Shown here in pieces: positions 35,001 to 48,764 of a stretch of DNA of 64,000 nucleotides. The stretch covers positions 2,441,149 to 2,505,148 of the forward strand of contig JACZZP010000007.1 in assembly GCA_015183035.1 (NCBI GenBank). Direction: 5' to 3'. This stretch comes from Meloidogyne chitwoodi. Its lineage: Eukaryota > Nematoda > Chromadorea > Rhabditida > Meloidogynidae. The position numbers were made by a program, and so were the translations under genes. Numbering within the stretch: position 1 is the first letter of the stretch; each line of letters starts with the position of its first letter. Below the pieces are notes generated by a model. It was not told the DNA's origin. It was given only the letters and a program-made list of their open reading frames with translations, and searched no databases.

Positions 35001-36436
35001 AAACATCGAGCATAAAAATGAAGGCAGGCTGTTTTGGTGGAATCCCATTCTTGAAAAATTTTGAATTCCTAAGAAATATTGTGAAAAAACCTTGCAATAT
35101 TGTTGTGTAGCTACAAACTCATATGAACCTAAATATAGTTCAGGACGGTGTTGAATATCAGTTCGACGTCCCGAATGATCCAAATGGGCAAAATAAGCGT
35201 CTTGAACTAATAAAATATAAGAAATTGTCGTTATTGCGAATTGAAAATCTCATACTCGTGGTGCATGCCTTACAAAATGGACATCGAAATTTGCGCCCGC
35301 CATCAATGAACTCCATAAATGGACACATATATGCTTTACAACGATGGCAACGAACAGGTCCTATGTCACCAAGATCAACGAGTGGTGGAGAATACTTGGA
35401 AAGAATTGTTAATAAATGAAAATAAAAAAATTTACTTCCGATTGGTGTAATTTGGCAAAAGGTGTAAGTGCCAAAGAAAGTGGTAAATGAGTAGCTTTCG
35501 TCATATCGTTACTATGCGGAACAGAATAAATTGTTGAGCGAATAAATTTCGGATTAGAATTGCCTTAAAACGAATTCATAAGTCAACAAAAAACATAAAT
35601 TTTAGTCTTTTTATCTGAATAGAGTTCAAATAATAACCTTGGTCTTGAGCAATAAATTCAGTTGTAGTCAGGGGTGGAAGTTCAGCTTGTGGAAAGCCAG
35701 TTGGGAAGAGGCCAGATCGTGAACTCTTATCATCTTCCACAACTTGAATCTAAATAATTATTTAACAATGATTTAAGATTTCATTAAAAATTCATATTTT
35801 TAATTTAAAATTAAAGTTCTTACTATACTTGGAACCATCTCAGGATCCAAGCGTTGCTTTTGAGGTTGCGGAGGCCCTGGAAGTGGTGGAGGAAAGAGAG
35901 ATGCATTGCCTGTTGGAGCGGTGCCATAATGACCGCCCATAGCTAATTGAGGATTTCCATATGGGATAGACTGGAAATACGTTTGTTGACCAGGTTGCTG
36001 AGTAGGTGGGATATGTTGCATAGACGCGACATGTTGCTGTGAAGGTGGAACATGTTGCTGAGTAGATGGAACATTTTGTTGCGAAGGCTGAACATATTGA
36101 TGCATAGGCGGAACATGTTGCTGCGAAGGTGGAACATTTTGCTGCGTAGGCTGAACATGTTGATGCATAGGCGGAACATGTTGCTGCATAGGAGCAAAAT
36201 GCTGCTGCATCTGTTGGCCATAATGAACCTTGAATAAAAAAATGCAATTAATGTATGCATTTAAGAAAAAGACAAAAAACCTCCTGGGCCGGTTGATGTT
36301 GTTGTGTCATCTGTTGCGTTCCTCCTTGTGCATAGTACCGCTGCCAAGCCTCATATTGTTTTTGTGCCTACTCAATTAAATTAAATAAAAGACATAAATA
36401 AATAAATACCTGTGGATCAAGAGATTGTTGATTCAT
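32050..36436 (-). CDS. sec-24: COPII coat cargo adaptor SEC24
   Basis: Minus-strand gene of about 16 exons, ATG 36434-36436, stop at 32050-32052. SEC24 pairs with SEC23 on ER exit sites and selects cargo for COPII vesicles. The N-terminus is Gln/His/Pro-rich with an 11-residue repeat ([11 protein letters not shown] type). The zinc finger is [11 protein letters not shown]...FRCPFCKA (about 35255-35360). The trunk follows ([41 protein letters not shown]), then the beta-sandwich ([40 protein letters not shown] with RVHN), the helical region ([20 protein letters not shown]) and a gelsolin-like end ([40 protein letters not shown]). Domain order and length are normal. The repeat spacing and N-terminus fit SEC24C/D rather than A/B, but this is not certain. 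Confidence 0.93.
35985..36200 (-). repeat. In-frame tandem repeat in the SEC24 N-terminus
   Basis: Exonic 33-bp units (gtggaacatgttgctgcgaa type, plus-strand reading) and 72-bp pairs give about six copies of an 11-residue Gln/His/Pro/Val motif. DNA-level identity between copies, including third positions, indicates recent expansion. The region lies in the disordered SEC24 head, so it is likely tolerated. Confidence 0.75.
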
Positions 36437-36573
36437 TTTCGCAGATGTATAGTAAATTATACAGCAATTAAAATTTGAAAGATAGCTAAATTAAAAAAGG
36501 TTTAATAGATAAATATGAGCAAAATGATGCACAAAAATCAGGATCTAGACTGTAAGAAAAACATAAACAATGG

Positions 36574-36752
36574 TGCTGATATTCCGATAGTGGCTGTTTT
36601 CGACAGTAAAATAAAACTCTAAGAATCTTACTTAAAAACGAGTTTTTGGGGCAATGTCCGGGCTAATAAATATATCGGATGTCTTGCAACAAAAAACTGT
36701 AATAGTTCACTGTCGAAAACAACCACTGTCGAAACTGTTTCCACGTAAATAG
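36574..36752. mobile_element. Short inverted-repeat element, internally deleted copy
   Basis: Begins ggtgctgatattccgatagt, carries ggctgttttcgacagtaaa and ends ttcactgtcgaaaacaacca...ctgtttccacg. It is a shorter relative of 52788-53033, lacking about 60 bp on the right of centre. No clear target-site duplication remains. It sits between the SEC24 and MRPL45 start codons. Confidence 0.75.
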
Positions 36753-36900
36753 GTAGGCAATTATAATTTAATGATGTGTAAATGAAAAAGACGTTTCATG
36801 CCCAATTTTTAATATTTTCGTTTTAGCTCTTTATGGACGCTTTGTTGCTAGATAGCACTTAAAATTAATTTTAGACAAATAAACTAGATTTGCTATAAAG

Positions 36901-38494
36901 ATGCATGTTTATGGAGTTTGTCGTTTACACTCACGAATTACAGCAAACATTTTAGTACCGAGGCCATCGACATATGCCTGTCAATTTCGTTTTGTTCATC
37001 ATCATAAAGAGCTAGAAGAACCAGGTGGATTTGAGCGATTCATTGGTTGGCGACGGTCTAATCCACATAGAGCGAATAGAAATACTCATGTGAATGAAGC
37101 CAAGTATCGAAGGGTAATTTTTATACAAAATTTTTGATTATTATCTGTAATATGATAAACAAGCAAGCCTCAATTTTAATATTTAAGTTACGTGGTGAAA
37201 AAAGGTTACTCATTGAATTGGAAGATCATGTCGAACAACAGCATATGAAAAAAATGACTCCAGATCAGTTGCGAATGTATTTATTACGAAAGGGTAAACC
37301 AAATATTTACGAAGATGCCGCACCGCGCGAATGGCAAGAGCATCAAATCACTTATCAGTCGCTACGTAATATACAACTATTAAAAAATATATATAATGAA
37401 TCGTTTCATAAAAATTGATTCTATTAAAAATATTAGAATATATGTATGTAAATTTTCTTGCAGATGACATTATTACTACATATATTCCACCGGAAACATC
37501 AAAATTATCACGGCTTGGAAGCTCTGGTCTCAGCGAACTTTTTGAAGATGTTAAAGACTATTGGAAAGATAGATACGCAGCTTTAATGGGTTATGGCCTG
37601 CGAAGGATACGCCGAAAAGAAGGCCTTAGAAATTTTGATTTGAAGGTATTGCTTCACGATTTTCAAATATTAATGAATTTTTGCATCTTTTTACAGGAGT
37701 TTGTCAAAGAGGCAGAAGAAATCTACGAATCAACTTTCCATGCATTAAAAAATCGCGACAAAGTTCGTCTTCATGGTTTGGTAACAGAATCAGCTTTTTA
37801 TGTAAGTCATTAATTATTAGATAGAAATCAATAGTCAATAGCATTTATAAAATAATATTTAAAAAATTTAGAAGCTTTGGCCCGATGTGGAGAAGGGAAC
37901 ACTTCGCTGGGAACTTGTTCGATTTAATGAGCCTTCTGTGGTGGTTTCTATAAGAGTTACTGACATTCCACCAAAATCTGGAAATGACATTGCACAAATT
38001 GCTGTGAGAATGCATACAACACAGGTATGAATTTATTTATCAATTTTTTATTCTGTTGGTTGTAAAAGAAGGTTCAGAACCTTTCCATATCTTTATTAAT
38101 CATTCCATTTTTAAATTCTTATTTTGTTTAAAAATAAAAATTGAAGAAAATGGCTATTTATGACAAGGATGGACATTTACTATTGGGAGCAGAGGATGAT
38201 CCGAGAGAGGTGCTCGAATATGTTGTATTTGAAAATCACGTTGCCAGTGCGGATGGTAAATGGCGTTTTCATGGACAGGTTCTAACTTATTGAAAAATTA
38301 TGTCTTGAAAATAATTTTTTTAATTTCAGGTTATTCCGACATGGGCAAAGACAAAGCAAACATTACATGAAAAACCAATGCTTGTTGAAAAAGCAAAAGA
38401 GAAAGGAGATTATCCGACCGAACTTTCACGTTTACATTTAGATTCAGGTGTTAAAAAGAAACGAAAAGAAGCCGGTGAAAAGATGACTGGGTGA
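36901..38494 (+). CDS. mrpl-45: Mitochondrial ribosomal protein L45 (mL45), Tim44-like
   Basis: About seven exons, ATG 36901 and TGA 38492-38494. mL45 sits at the exit tunnel of the mitochondrial large subunit and anchors it to the inner membrane. The basic N-terminus (RLHSRITANILVPRPSTYAC) suits a mitochondrial presequence. The Tim44-like core has FVKEAEEIYESTFHALKNRD, RLHGLVTESAFYKLWPDV, LRWELVRFNEPSVVVSIRV, AQIAVRMHTTQKMAIYDKD, LEYVVFENHVASADGKWRFH and GQVIPTWAK, matching animal MRPL45 block for block. A Lys-rich tail ends GVKKKRKEAGEKMTG. It is head-to-head with SEC24 (464 bp apart) and about 525 bp upstream of the IkB-like gene on the same strand. Confidence 0.9.
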
Positions 38495-39019
38495 AAATTT
38501 TAGTTACTGTTCGACATTAAATTTTATAACGATGTTTTAAATTTTGTACTTCATTTCTATTAAATATTTGTTTTTACTATGTCATATGTATTTCACTGCC
38601 AGTCGATGAATTGTTGCCAGTCTCCTACGCTCTTTACTTTTCTCTCCTCTATTTAACTACTTCTACCCGCCGTCTGCCTCACTTATGGTAAATCGATATT
38701 TTACATTAATGTGGATTTCTTGTTTAATTCATTTTTTGACGTTGGCCTTCGTCTCCGCATATGTAAATGCTTTTTATTTCTTTTTTTCTTGCTTTAACAG
38801 TTTTTCATGACGAAAAAGAGTCATCCTGTTTTATGAAAATTGCAATTGACAACGGAACAAAAAGAGGTGTTACATGTTTTAGTTCGTCTAATTTAACTCC
38901 CGAGATTGATTTCTTATTAATTTTTAAAATTTTTAACAATATTTTCATTTAGGTATCTTAAAATTAAACAGAAAATTATCAATCCTTTAAATTATACTAC
39001 GTAAACAAAAAATTGCATA
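38495..39019. other. Spacer between MRPL45 and the IkB-like gene
   Basis: Same-strand gap. A 61-codon ORF at 38767-38952 lacks supporting features. Distance and orientation would allow an operon, but no trans-splice signal could be identified. Confidence 0.35.
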
Positions 39020-42000
39020 ATGTCCGACTGTCGGTTATTAGCTCGAGCGATACTTCTACCATCAAAGCAAAAGGTAAAGATATTAAGCGTCAATATATGT
39101 AAAACGATTTTTATAAAAGTAAATTCAATCAGTAAATTGTCAGAAAAATAATCGAAATTATTATAGTAAAGTTTCTTTTTAGATTTCCGATGATTCAACT
39201 ACAATTGATACATTGGCTACTCAACTAGAGTCAGCAGTCTCAATTGACTCGAAAAGTGTTGATTCTCGAAAAATAAACAACGTTGATAAAGTCAATGCAG
39301 AAAATCCTTCTACTAATGCGAAACAACCCATCGAGCGCACTGATGAATGTATTTCACCAGCAGATCACCTGGCCCTTCAGTCGTTACGTTCTTCGGCACT
39401 TGCACGAAAGACAAATACAACAACAAAATTTAGTCGCAATTGTCGTAATCTCTTTGCCGATTTAATGTTCGGAGAAGAACAGCAAAAGAAGCAAATAGAG
39501 GATGAAAAACATGGAATTGTTGTTTCAAATCTATCTTCGAAGGATAATTTGCTTACTATTTCTCATGAAGGTTTAAATCAAGTAATAAATGAGGAAGTAA
39601 AGGAAAATGAAGGGAAGTTGCCAAAATTAGCGGAAGAAGGTGAAAGAAGTAAAAATCAAAGTGATAAGGTTGATAATAATACTAAAAAGGAAAATATAGA
39701 TGCTACATCGAAGGATTTGAAGCAATCTAATTATAAATCAGAAGAAGCCAATTATTGTAATAAGGCTGAACTTAAACAGAAAGAACCGGTTGAGGGTGAA
39801 CTAATTGCCCGTGGGCCAATTCGAGCCAACTTTATTGTCCAGTATGTTAATATTATTTTTAATTAATTAAATAATGACTCCTCACATTAGTTATCGAGTA
39901 TCTATTAATTCAATTACAGTGGCGCCGCAACTCAAACTTTCCATCATCCATACGGAGCTATAGTTACTCAACACGGTAGAATAGGCCACTCACCACTTGG
40001 AACTGACAGAAGTGATATATCCTCACCAAATATGGTTACATCGTTCAACGCAGCTACAGCACCTCAAACTGTTCTTCTTGATCAAAGCGGACTGAATCCG
40101 GCTGCTTCATTTGGATACGGTTACGAGTGTGGAATTCCAACAAGTAATTGGAATATGGACGGTTGGAGTGTACGTGGAAGTGATTCGGCATTATCGTCTC
40201 CTAGTTCAACGCCTGATAGTATTGAGACAACATTGGAACCTATGAGTCCTAGCGAACGATCGGAACGTGAATTACCCGATAAGTATGAAAAAGAATATTA
40301 AAAATTCAATAATAAAATTTTTACTAAATAAGCTTATTTTTTAAGTAAAATTTATACATATTAATAAAAACTAAAAAAAATTTTTAATTTTATTATTTGA
40401 ATTTTAGTCTCTCCGATTTTATTCTCGAGTATTCGCGACGTTATTCGCCAATTCTCTCTCGAAAGGCTTCAATTTCAGAAAGTGGGTCACCACGTTCATC
40501 TACCAGTGACTCACTAACTAATGGCGCTGAATCTCCATTTAGTGTTCCACGAAGGTACTTTTTTAAAAAATAGAATAACTGAACTTATTTTATTTATTTA
40601 CTTGTTTATATTGTTTTCTAAATTCAAATTGTCCACCATCTAATTTTTCAGTTCACCGGCTGTTCCTCGCAATGGTGCAGTCGGAGGCGGCCCTCAAACC
40701 CCACCTCATGCACCCGCTCCACCAATGACAACAATGACAGCTCGTGATGAGATGAATGTTGTTAACATAAACCGTGAAGCAAAAGAGCGTCTTCGCATTC
40801 TCATTCGAAGCGAGGATATGGGTAAAAAATTAAAATAAAAAATAATGAAAAAAATGATTTTATGAATTATAAAATATAAGAACAAATTATACATTATTAA
40901 ATTTTACTTTTTTAATTTTAGACGATGCTTGGGCTTGGACTTGCAAATGCATTCAGGCATTTAACTTATTATATTTAATTAATTTTTTTGTTTTAGCGTC
41001 ATCCGGGAGCATTGACTTTCCAGGTTTGTTTCATAGCAATTCCAAATAATCAAAAAATTTAACGTCTATGCCATTTCAGGATGCTGATAAGGATACTCTT
41101 CTACATATTGTCACCTCTCATCTTGATTTAGCCAAAATCTACACTCTTGTAGAACAGATGCTAAAAATGGATGGAAGTGAGGGGGTAGTTTCAAATTTTG
41201 ACGTTCCAAATGCGATGGGCGAGACACCCCTTTTCGTTGCTGTGCAGAAAGGTCAAGCTGAAGTAGTGAGCTATTTGTTAGAGGTAAATATTACTTTAAG
41301 TATTGAACCTTACAATGTAAAAATATAGGCAGGAGCGACACCTAATGCTCAGAGCAACCGTTTGGAAAGGCATATGCCTTTACACTATGCAGCTTCTCGT
41401 GGAATGGTAATTATTCACCTATAAAATGTTGCAATATAGAATAGATATATTTTAATATTCCTCTAATAAGTAGAATACAATTTTTTAAATAAAATTATAA
41501 TTAAATAAAATCATTAACTGATGTATAAAAAATTTCTTAAGACAAATATAGTACGTGCACTTTGCGCCGACTCTAGAACTAACTTAGACGCTGAAGATGG
41601 CATGGGCTTGAGCCCGCTGCTATGTTCATTCAAAAATCATGGTAAAAAAATGTTGGAAGAGGAAAACACTAAGGGCAGTCGAATTTGTAACTTGGCAGTG
41701 ATAGATTTGTTGTTAAGTGCAGGTGCCAATCCATTTCAGGTTTATTTTTCTTTAAATTGTTGGTTTTCCATATAGTTTTAAAATTTTTCTGGGCAAGGCG
41801 AAATTTCGAAAAATATTGTAATTTATTAAATGAATAGGTGGACGGAACCAATGGAAGAACTCTGGCTCATTATGCTGTTGAGCGAATGGATGAACAATTA
41901 CTGGAGGTAAATTATAAATTTAACACTTTTACAAACAAAATTCTTAAAATTTTGTTATTAAATGTTTAGTTGCTTCGTGCATACCTTGATGAAAAGCAAA

Positions 42001-42188
42001 TAGCTGAACTCGTAAACTTGACAGATTTTTGCGGCGAAACCCCGATGCGTACTCTAGAGGTTATTGTTACTGGGAAAAATATATTGAGTGAGGAAGAATC
42101 CTTAAAACGAGAACGCGTTTGTCTAGCGTTAATAACATGCGGTGCAGTTTCATATAATAACAACGGAGAATCTGAAGGAATAAAATAA
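39020..42188 (+). CDS. IkB-like ankyrin-repeat protein
   Basis: About ten exons, ATG 39020-39022 and TAA 42186-42188. The N-terminal half is disordered and rich in Ser/Glu/Lys (KFSRNCRNLFADLMFGEEQQ; RGPIRANFIVQ; GSDSALSSPSSTPDSIETTL; LSRKASISESGSPRSSTSD). A folded part begins KERLRILIRSEDMDDAWAWT and continues as ankyrin repeats: DADKDTLLHIVTSHLDLAKI, NAMGETPLFVAVQKGQAEVV, AGATPNAQSNRLERHMPLHY, VIDLLLSAGANPFQ, GTNGRTLAHYAVERMDEQLL and TDFCGETPMRTLEVI. This layout fits the nematode IkB-like proteins (IKB-1/NFKI-1) and nuclear IkBs of vertebrates. It may act in transcription or immune-type signalling; nematodes lack a canonical NF-kB, so its partner is unknown. Which paralogue it is cannot be decided here. 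Confidence 0.8.
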
Positions 42189-44212
42189 AAAGTAAATAAA
42201 TGAGAATTGATGAATTAAAAATTACTAATAGCATCTTTATGTATTTTAAGTTCAAGTCCTTTTAATTTTAATCTACCGTTAACATTGAGGTGATCATTTT
42301 AGATAAAAATCGTTATTCAAAGAGGGGGAAATGTTCAAATTTCTATACTCCATTAAATTCCCTTCCCATGTTCATGTTATTTAAATACTTCCGGTGAAAA
42401 ATATTATTATTTTTAAACCTATATTTTAAATTTATAACAATATTATCATTCGTGGGATGTGTATTTTTATAAAAAGAAAATTTCGAGAAAAGAATTTCTC
42501 TAAAATGAAAAAATTTCATAAATAGCAAACATCCTACCCTTGACAAAATGAATACATCATTATTTTTAAAACAAGTTTATACTATATAACTTCATAAATA
42601 ACACTGTATAAATATTTACTGATTTCTTTGACAAATAAAAAACTTCAAGGTCGAGCTTAATCTTACAATTAGGTATAAATCTGCAATTTTATTCTTATTA
42701 TTATTTAATAGGTATGCCAAAAATTATACCGATATGACTAATTATTTTAATATATAATTGATTCATTTGAAAAATGGGTTTACTTAAACATTATCCATCA
42801 TTTCCAACATTTTTTTCGCCTCATCTAATAAAGCTTATCATTAAATGGCACAGCATCTAATTGGACTCTCTGGAGAGAATCTTAAGCTTGCCTTAGATTT
42901 TTTTACATTATCGGCTTTTGCCTTTATACTCTGTCCCTTTGTCATTTCATTTTCTCCATTTGCTCTAAAAACATTTACATAGTTTATTATAGTTGTGTCA
43001 ATTCTGGTACTCATTTAAGAAAGAGGTGAACAAGAGGCCAAAATAACAAATATTGTGCGAATTTACATTTTTCAACTTTTATGCCTTATCTTTTTCGCCC
43101 CATAATTTTTTAATATGATGTACTTATGATTCATTGTGTAAAATTTATTGCCGTTTGAATACGCAAACATTCTTTAGTATTATAAAATACATTCGTTCAG
43201 CTTCCTCTTCAGAATTTTCCAATTTACTTTTTATTACTTCCCCATTTGACATGTAAAATTAATTTAAAGGCAAGTTGGCTGACAAAATGAGGATCCTTGT
43301 CTTAGTAGATCCTTTTTATGTCGACAGAGTGTGCAATCCCCTTACCAAATTAATTCTGCGAAGCCATCCTCCTTTCTATTTTCATCCCATTCTTGTTCAA
43401 GAACAATATTTTTAATATCTCATTCCTAAACTTTTCATTTATAGCTAACCGAAAAATAAATGAGGTTTTCAATGGCAAGTGGATATTTAACGGAATAAAA
43501 ATCCAAATTGCTTCAAATACTATTCAAATTTTTATTTATTAAACTAGTATAAGTACATTTATTTGTATTTTATTTCTTTGATAGACTCATAGAATAACTG
43601 GCACAAACTTAAAACTTTTAAGATAAAACATGGTTAAAAACGTTTATTGTATTTCTTTTAATATTTATAGATTATAATTTAAATTTTTAAACTAATACAT
43701 ATTATTTAGTTTTTATGTTAGATTTATTTTTATTTTCCAGTCTTATAATAATTTTGGTCATAATCATTATTTTTATTGAAAGTCTGACTTATTTTTTACA
43801 CATAAATACTTTGACTAATCCCATCAAGTAATTCTTATATTTTCAACTCTCCTTTTTTAAAGAAAAATCCTCGGTTGGTCGTCCATCTTCTTGCCAGACG
43901 TATTAAATACAGAAGTTATTTATTTTTTATTTTAATGTATTTTCAGACGTTTATTTTCATATCTAAAACATTTTCTTATTCATTCTTGTTGCCTCAGGCC
44001 AATTCTTTTTTATGTGAGCATATAAAAATATGCATATTTACATTTTAAATTAATTAATCGTCTAATTTACACCAAGAAAACCACGAATACCAGAACATAC
44101 ACACTACGACACTAGTAAACTTAGATATTTGCTTATCAGTATTTAACATATTATAAGGCTGCATTAAAAAATAGAGGTGAACTTTCAGTAGAAAAAACGA
44201 ATAACTGATATA
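42189..44212. other. 2-kb intergenic region, no gene seen
   Basis: AT-rich, without protein-like ORFs on either strand (a 67-codon minus ORF at 42343-42546 is unsupported). It presumably holds the IkB-like 3' UTR and the GPCR promoter. Confidence 0.5.
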
Positions 44213-46289
44213 ATGCGACAATATGCACCAAAAGAGTGCCTTATATCCAACAAATCAGCAGCGGAATGTCTTAGTATTGGAGGATTCTTTTATGACGTCT
44301 GTACTGGTCATTGCGAGCGGGAATTGAGGTGGGAAAGAATTTATAGAAAAAGTTACAATAAACTTAACACTGACATAAGTTCCCTCATAAACACTTTCAA
44401 GATTTGATTTTTATAGTTTTCTCCGATTAAGCCAATACCTTCAGTTGGAGCACATAGTCTATGGATATGTATGTAAAGATTATTAAGATTAACAAATTAT
44501 GATATACATACAGCTTTTCCCTGTTCTTGTTCTTTTTGTCGTTGTTGCAAATTTATTGGTGGCTATGGTGCTTTCTCAGAAGCATATGCTTTCACCCACG
44601 AATTTGGTGCTTAAATACATGGTGAGGTTTTAAAAACAAAGTTAAAAAACAATTTTATAATTATATTAAAGGCTATAGCTGATCTTTGTGTTGGACTATT
44701 TCCTCTTCCGTGGAACTTTTATTATCACACACTCAGGCAATCTTTAATTATTTTTGCACATTGTAAAATATAATATTATTCAGGCACTTTGAACATGAGC
44801 AAAAAGAGCTTCAATTATGGTATGATAAATATTTAATAAAAGTTTATTATCATTTTTTGGTGGTGCTATGCCTACAAATACTCAATGGACGCAATTCCAC
44901 CAGTTTGTCATAATAGTTTTGTTACTTTTTTGTTATTTTATGGGATGGGTACGGCCGTTTTATTAATTAAAATGTTTTTAAGTAGCTATGTGGCTGACAG
45001 TGCTGTTGGCAGGACAAAGGTTATCTTTTATTTTTACAGAAGAACCAGGCCAAATAACACTAACAAAAATTTGAAATTAAATTGTGATTAACTTTTTAGA
45101 TATCTTTTTATTCGGTATCCCGTAAATTCACGTATTCTTTGCTCTCCTCGTAATGTGCGCATCGCAACATTTTTTATTACGGTTGTTTCTTTAATTTGTG
45201 GCCTTCCAAAATGCGTAGATTATCATTTCGATGTGTATGAAGGTTGGGTATTTGTTGAATCTGGTCATTTAATACATTTGAGGTTAGCTTATATTGAAAC
45301 TAAATTAAGAATTCGATAGGACCTGTTTATCTGGCTTTACTGTTTTTGTTAGATTTGTTGGTTCTAATGGTATGTCTTTATATAAATTCAGAAGAATGAA
45401 TAACAGAAATTTAAGCATTTTTCAATGCTTACTTTTGGACTCGGGTTGTTGGATTCATTTTATTGCCTTCATTCTTATTAATTTGTCTTAATGCATTACT
45501 TATAAAAAGCATCCGAAAAGCTCAGCAAAGGAAGAAGCGGCTCCTAATGTTATCTATCATAGGGTAAATCAAAGATTGAAAAATAATTTAACTTTTAAAA
45601 TTAAAGAGAAAAACGAAACCGCGATTATGCTGCTAATCGTCAATTAGCTGACAGTAACACATCTGCTATGCTTGTCATTATAGTTACAATTTTCCTTATT
45701 GTTAACTTGCCGCAAGCACTTTTTATGGCAATGCTTTGTGTATATACTACATTTGGATTGAGCAATAGTCTGCTAGAAGGACTTTTTCCAGTTAAAAAGC
45801 TTTAAATAAAAAAATGTTTAATATTTTTACGTTTTTTGATTAATAATTACCTAAAATGAGTTTTTAAAGAATTCGATATTGCTGAAAAAAGTAAAGTGAA
45901 GATGTTACATTACGTATAATTTAAATTTAAGGTAACATTTCTGCTTGTTAACAACATGCTAGTCATGGTTCGTTTTTTCCAATTAACTTCATATTTAGAT
46001 GGGAATACGTACATTTAATTTAATATTTCAGGTCACATACCCAATTAATTTTGGCATATACTGTTTCATGTCTAGTAGTTTTAGAGACACTTTTCGAATG
46101 ATATTCTGTAGTGCAGAAGGTCGTAATAAGCAATGGGCAATGCCTCCAAGTCAGCGATTAACTGACAGTCGAAGGCTCACCTCAATTGCAGGTTTAACAT
46201 CTGAAACAACAAGAATATCATCACTAGTTCGTCGATCTACTGATCCTATTGGTGGAAATGGTCATTTAAGGCAAGAAAAAATAGCATAG
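44213..46289 (+). CDS. Neuropeptide GPCR, sex-peptide/myoinhibitory-peptide receptor type
   Basis: Many short exons; ATG 44213 and first in-frame stop 46287-46289. Seven membrane helices can be followed: PVLVLFVVVANLLVAMVLSQ (TM1), SPTNLVLKYMAIADLCVGLF (TM2), then WWCYAYKYSMDAIPPVCHN and IAMWLTVLLAGQRYLFIRYP (TM3 with QRY/FIRYP in place of DRY), NVRIATFFITVVSLICGLPK (TM4), FWTRVVGFILLPSFLLICLN (TM5), SAMLVIIVTIFLIVNLPQAL (TM6) and TYPINFGIYCFMSSSFRDTF (TM7, with NPxxY replaced by YPINF). These follow the Drosophila sex peptide receptor, including KSIRKAQQRKKRLL in loop 3 and YPINFGIYC in TM7. Nematodes have several SPR-related receptors; the ligand here is not known. The N-terminal ectodomain has several cysteines. 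Confidence 0.85.
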
Positions 46290-46451
46290 ATAAAAATAAT
46301 AACTAAAGTTAAAATTTCGCTAGAGAAGCCAGAAAAATGTAGGGCTAAAAATTAAAACATTTCGTTAAATGATAAGATATGAAATGTTATGAAATAAATT
46401 TTAACTTTATATTTATTGGTTATAATTTATTATTTTAATAATTTTTAATAG

Positions 46452-46802
46452 TCATTTCAAACTAGAAAACAAAACGAGATAGACAAAAAAGTAGGACGTG
46501 CATCATTACCAGCTGCATCGTCATGCTCATTGATTTCAGAATCTCCAAACACAGATTCACAAAAAAAAATAAAAATTAAGATAAATACAGAATCAAAAGT
46601 CAAAGAAGAGGAAATTTTAAATATTTTTATAATTAACTGTTCAAGTTTATATGAAAAGAATGGAGATATAGATATTAGATATAAAGGACAGGCAAGTGAA
46701 ACTGAATTTTTAATGGAAGAGGAAGAATCTGTGCATAATGAACTAAAAGAAAGAGGAATTTCGCCGACTAGTAGCGTGATCGACGACACTGTCTTTCTTT
46801 AA
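46452..46802 (+). CDS. Candidate alternative C-terminal tail exon of the GPCR
   Basis: After a ttttaatag acceptor (ends 46451) an open frame runs to TAA at 46800-46802. It reads SFQTRKQNEIDKKVGRASLP, Ser- and Glu-rich sequence, and an end SPTSSVIDDTVFL. The composition (basic, then Ser/acidic, ending with a hydrophobic group after DDT) is typical of a GPCR cytoplasmic tail. No donor upstream fits perfectly: CTA|GTTCGT near 46223 would be in phase. Alternatives are the first exon of the next gene or an unused frame. Confidence 0.35.
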   Translation, partial: SFQTRKQNEIDKKVGRASLPAASSCSLISESPNTDSQKKIKIKINTESKVKEEEILNIFIINCSSLYEKNGDIDIRYKGQASETEFLMEEEESVHNELKERGISPTSSVIDDTVFL

Positions 46803-47112
46803 TTAATTTTATAAAAATATTTTATATAAAATATGACTATAAAAATAAGAACAGATAATATAATATTTGTAAATAATGATGAAATACGAAAGTGTTATTT
46901 ATGGTCTAAAGACGAGTTAAATTTAAAATTGTATTTAAATTATTGTTTAGGATTTTAGACTATTTAAAATTAAATACAAAGACATAAACAAAAAAGGTAA
47001 ATGTCCAGTAGATGTCCCACCTGTCCGCAAAGAAAATTCGCTCTTTTCTTTCCTTCTCTTGCACTTTTGGCGTCAGGATAAGTGCACTCTTATTTTTCCT
47101 TTTCATTTATAG

Positions 47113-48401
<1,289 letters not shown>

Positions 48402-48764
48402 AACACTGGAAAATTTTCAAGTTTCTTTAGTCGCGAATTATTTACGTTTTATTTAACCTGACATGCTATTGTTAGACTGCTAGTTTTTTTTATATTTTAA
48501 TATCTTTTTCTTCTTTTTTTTATCATGTTTTCATGTAATTAAATTTTGATCTCACTTGTATGTATTTTATTTAAAGTATATAAAAAATAAAATAATTTTT
48601 TACAAGGAATTATTTCGCTTCTCTGAGTTAGATTGTTCGGTTTTCTGAGGCCCAGTTCTGTCCAGTTTTGAAGTCCATCAGAATTATTTCAATTTTAAAT
48701 ATTCATTTTTTAATTAATCTTATTTTAAACATCAATTCATAGTTCGAAGATGAAAGAGGAACTT
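48402..48764. other. Intergenic, no gene seen
   Basis: 3' flank of the AGAP-type gene; AT-rich, nothing recognised. Confidence 0.4.

Noticed and set aside
34676..35419. Plus-strand ORFs of 65-98 codons
   Set aside because: Shadows of SEC24 exons on the minus strand, including the zinc-finger exon.
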